Positions 14,144 to 15,727 of a stretch of 15,727 nt of DNA are shown here, in pieces; the stretch's first letter is position 1; the number at the start of each line of letters is the position of its first letter. The position numbers were made by a program, and so were the translations under genes. Under the pieces are notes generated by a model. That model saw only the letters and a list, made by a program, of their open reading frames with translations. It did not search any database and was not told the origin of the DNA. Source of the DNA: Sulfuricella sp. (GTDB lineage Bacteria > Pseudomonadota > Gammaproteobacteria > Burkholderiales > Sulfuricellaceae); the NCBI GenBank assembly GCA_019911785.1, contig JAIOJM010000299.1:1-15727 (forward strand), in the 5' to 3' direction.

Positions 14144-14835
14144 TGAGTGTATCCACACCGGAAATCACCCTTTGCCGTTGGGCAAAACCAGAAGATGGGC
14201 CCTTTCCCGAGCCGGTTTTCATTTTTGACGGTGATAGCCTGCCCGAGGATCTGACCCATGTCTCGGTGGTCCTGCGATCCGCCGGGCGGGAACGCGCCCG
14301 CGAGTTGATGGCTCGGGGCGCCGCGCGGGTGCTGCTGGGTGAGGCCGCGTTGCTGGATGGCGGTCTGATAGAAACTCTGAGCAAGGAGTTCGGCGCGGAG
14401 AAGGTCGGGGTATGGGTTCCCGCGCGGCGCATGGAAATCAACTGGGCGCTGGACTTCACCTCCAACGCCGATTTCAGATGCGTCACGCCCTCTTATGCCA
14501 AACCGGCCTGGGAAGTGCTGAAAAGCGACGGCAGCCGCAGCGGCACTGATGCCGGCTGGTGGCTGGGGCAAATGCTGGAGCGCGGCGCTTCTATCGCGCT
14601 GTTGGGGGTGGACATTGCCGACGACGCCGATCTCAATCTTTGCGCCGAGCTGGTGGAGCAGTTCAGCACCCGACTGTGGTTGACCCCTCTGGCGGACCCC
14701 GATGCGGATTTGCTACCATGGGTGATGTACGGCCAGGCAAGAAATCTGGCCATTCCCGATATCGAACATTACGACGAAGCGGCGCTGCTGGTCCTGCGCC
14801 AGGCGCTGGATCCCGCAATAGAGGCAGCGGCATGA
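14143..14835 (+). CDS. Degenerate HisF-like TIM-barrel protein
   Basis: 230 residues from ATG 14143 (TGATG overlap). The core aligns by eye with the cyclase HisF: SELILRGADKV-type stretch as ARELMARGAARVL (52-64), FGAEKVGVWVPARR (83-96) for FGSQAVVVAIDAKR, then WEVLKSDGSRSGTDAGWWL (123-141), and RGASIALLGVDIADDADLN (147-165) for the segment ending in RDGTKSGYD. The HisF general-acid/base Asp of IDAK is Pro93 here, and the N-terminal CLDV motif is CRWA. The N-terminal quarter is shorter than in HisF. It is therefore probably not a histidine-pathway enzyme but a recruited barrel, perhaps binding a phosphorylated ligand or cofactor. Its position between DUF309-like and rhodanese-like genes points to an accessory role for the molybdoenzyme. 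Confidence 0.7.
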   Translation: MSVSTPEITLCRWAKPEDGPFPEPVFIFDGDSLPEDLTHVSVVLRSAGRERARELMARGAARVLLGEAALLDGGLIETLSKEFGAEKVGVWVPARRMEINWALDFTSNADFRCVTPSYAKPAWEVLKSDGSRSGTDAGWWLGQMLERGASIALLGVDIADDADLNLCAELVEQFSTRLWLTPLADPDADLLPWVMYGQARNLAIPDIEHYDEAALLVLRQALDPAIEAAA

Positions 14836-15284
14836 GAAACCCGGAAAGATATTTGATCGTATTGGCATGCGCCTTGTCGGCATCCGCATGGGCTGCTGGG
14901 GCCGCGCTGCTGGATGGCACCCAGCTTGCGGAAGTGCTGAAGAAAGACCAGCCCTGCTGCGTGATCGACGCCCGCAGCGAAGGCAGGCGCAAACAGCAGC
15001 CCATCCCTTTCGCCGTGACCTACCAGGAAGGCGTCAAGCCCAAACCGGGTGGCTATGCAGTGGTGGTGGGCGACAACGACCCGCAGGCCCTTGCAGTTGC
15101 CCAAAATGTCTCCAAAAAAAGCGGGCAGGATGTGTATGCAGTGAAAGGCGGCTACGCTACCTGGCAGCAGGTGCAGGCGGGCGGGAATAAATCCTCCGCC
15201 GGGCCGGAAACCGTCGCGCCGCAAAGCTTCACCATCCCCAGCAATACCTGCGAGCAGGGACAGGCGCTGCACGAGTACAAATAA
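14832..15284 (+). CDS. Secreted rhodanese-fold protein without the catalytic Cys
   Basis: 150 residues with a signal peptide (hydrophobic YLIVLACALSASAWA, cleavage near residue 21). The mature part follows a rhodanese domain: LLDGTQLAEVLKKDQ, then CCVIDARSE (42-50), YAVVVGDNDPQALAVAQNV (75-93) and VYAVKGGYATW (101-111). The segment that normally carries the active-site loop C-R-x-G after the central strand reads GDNDPQ here, so sulfurtransferase chemistry by the usual Cys is impossible. Other Cys are 42, 43 and 140 (SNTCEQG). It starts with an ATGA overlap with the HisF-like gene. A periplasmic binding or structural role for the molybdoenzyme is a guess. Confidence 0.72.
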   Translation: MRNPERYLIVLACALSASAWAAGAALLDGTQLAEVLKKDQPCCVIDARSEGRRKQQPIPFAVTYQEGVKPKPGGYAVVVGDNDPQALAVAQNVSKKSGQDVYAVKGGYATWQQVQAGGNKSSAGPETVAPQSFTIPSNTCEQGQALHEYK

Positions 15285-15287
15285 TTC

Positions 15288-15727
15288 ATGCTGACCCAGC
15301 CCGAATACCGCGCCACCCGCTGCACCCGCTACCGCTACCGCTACAGCGGGTGCAGCCGTTGCGCCGAGGCCTGCCCCCACGAGGCAGTGGAACTTGGCGA
15401 CGAAGGCATCAGGATCAGCGCGTCGGCGTGCCGGAACTGCTCGCTGTGCGCCGCAGCCTGCCCAACGGAAGCCCTGCTGGCGGACAACCTGCCCCGCATC
15501 GAGGTGTTGAAGCGCGCCGCCAAACTGCCCGAAGTGACTTTCGCCTGCGCCCCTTCCGAACTTCAGGGTGATGAAATCGTGCCCTGCCTGGGTGGGCTGG
15601 ATGCGGCGATGCTGGCCTACCTGACCAGCCGCGGCATTGCCGTCACGCGGGCCGGCACCCAGCATTGCGCCGGGTGTGCGCATGGTGCGCGGGGAGAGGC
15701 GCGGCTTGGCCTTCATCTGGAAGCGGT
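15288..15727 (+). CDS. 4Fe-4S ferredoxin-type protein, partial (runs off the window)
   Basis: An open reading frame begins at ATG 15288, 3 nt after the previous stop, and stays open to the end of the window (146 full codons). Cys motifs: Cys12-x9-Cys22-x2-Cys25-x3-Cys29-Pro and Cys48-x2-Cys51-x2-Cys54-x3-Cys58-Pro, implying two 4Fe-4S clusters. Further Cys follow in TFACAPSE, VPCLGGLD and HCAGCAHG, suggesting an additional domain or metal site. No signal peptide, so probably cytoplasmic and possibly involved in electron supply or FeS/Mo cofactor maturation. No clear ribosome site; translation is probably coupled to the upstream gene. The length and C-terminal domain cannot be judged. Confidence 0.8.
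   Translation, partial: MLTQPEYRATRCTRYRYRYSGCSRCAEACPHEAVELGDEGIRISASACRNCSLCAAACPTEALLADNLPRIEVLKRAAKLPEVTFACAPSELQGDEIVPCLGGLDAAMLAYLTSRGIAVTRAGTQHCAGCAHGARGEARLGLHLEA
15319..15356 (+). repeat. Long perfect hairpin with CGCTAC triplicate inside the ferredoxin gene
   Basis: GCTGCACCCGCT (15319-15330) is perfectly complementary to AGCGGGTGCAGC (15345-15356) around a 14-nt loop. The loop and left arm hold three tandem CGCTAC units (15327-15344) that encode Arg-Tyr three times between Cys12 and Cys22. The hairpin lies about 30 nt into the coding sequence, so it could affect early translation. Confidence 0.6.

Noticed and set aside
1..15727. CRISPR array, insertion sequence, integrase or prophage attachment site beside the tRNA
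   Set aside because: No regular spaced repeats, transposase or integrase motifs are visible, and I found no repeat of the tRNA 3' end elsewhere in the window.

Overview
The window reads as a stretch of chromosome from a GC-rich Gram-negative proteobacterium. A beta- or gammaproteobacterial respiratory lithotroph or denitrifier is my best guess from gene style alone: a Tat-exported molybdoenzyme, a sigma-54 two-component system and MacB/FtsX-type ABC export. No taxonomic marker allows a firmer placement.

Left part (1-4000): a tRNA-Pro(UGG) gene with encoded CCA lies on the minus strand. Divergent from it is a tight four-gene operon on the plus strand: a TetR-family regulator, a HlyD-like membrane fusion protein, an FtsX/MacB-like ABC permease and an ABC ATPase (gene order as in DevBCA-type exporters). 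The regulator has a good sigma-70 promoter whose -10 overlaps a perfect AGATAGT-N8-ACTATCT palindrome, which suggests autorepression. A small secreted protein with a His/Asp cluster follows (4104-4619), ending at a long convergent hairpin.

Middle (4674-8324, minus strand): three overlapping or abutting genes encode a PhnD-like periplasmic binding protein, a membrane histidine kinase and an NtrC-type response regulator with an intact GAFTGA loop. This set has the layout of the ArxX-ArxS-ArxR systems that control anaerobic arsenite oxidase.

Right part (8325-15727, plus strand): the intergenic region carries an exact-consensus sigma-54 promoter (8550-8565). Upstream of it are two matching GTTACC-N4-GGTA inverted repeats 43 bp apart, probably the activator sites. 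The operon encodes a four-cluster ferredoxin subunit, an eight-helix NrfD-type quinone anchor and a Tat-dependent molybdopterin catalytic subunit (order B-C-A, as in ttrBCA rather than arxBAC). In the catalytic subunit the usual C-x2-C-x3-C-x27-C cluster motif reads C-x2-C-x3-D-x27-C. A strong intrinsic terminator follows the catalytic gene. Next comes an overlapping accessory module: a TorD-like chaperone with a C-terminal CxxC tail, a DUF309-like protein, a degenerate HisF-like TIM-barrel protein lacking the catalytic Asp, a secreted rhodanese-fold protein lacking the catalytic Cys, and a ferredoxin that runs off the window.

Taken together, 4674-15727 looks like a substrate-sensing, sigma-54-driven periplasmic molybdoenzyme system. 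It resembles Arx/Ttr/Psr systems but matches none of them. The substrate cannot be told from sequence; an arsenic, sulfur or other oxyanion compound is plausible.
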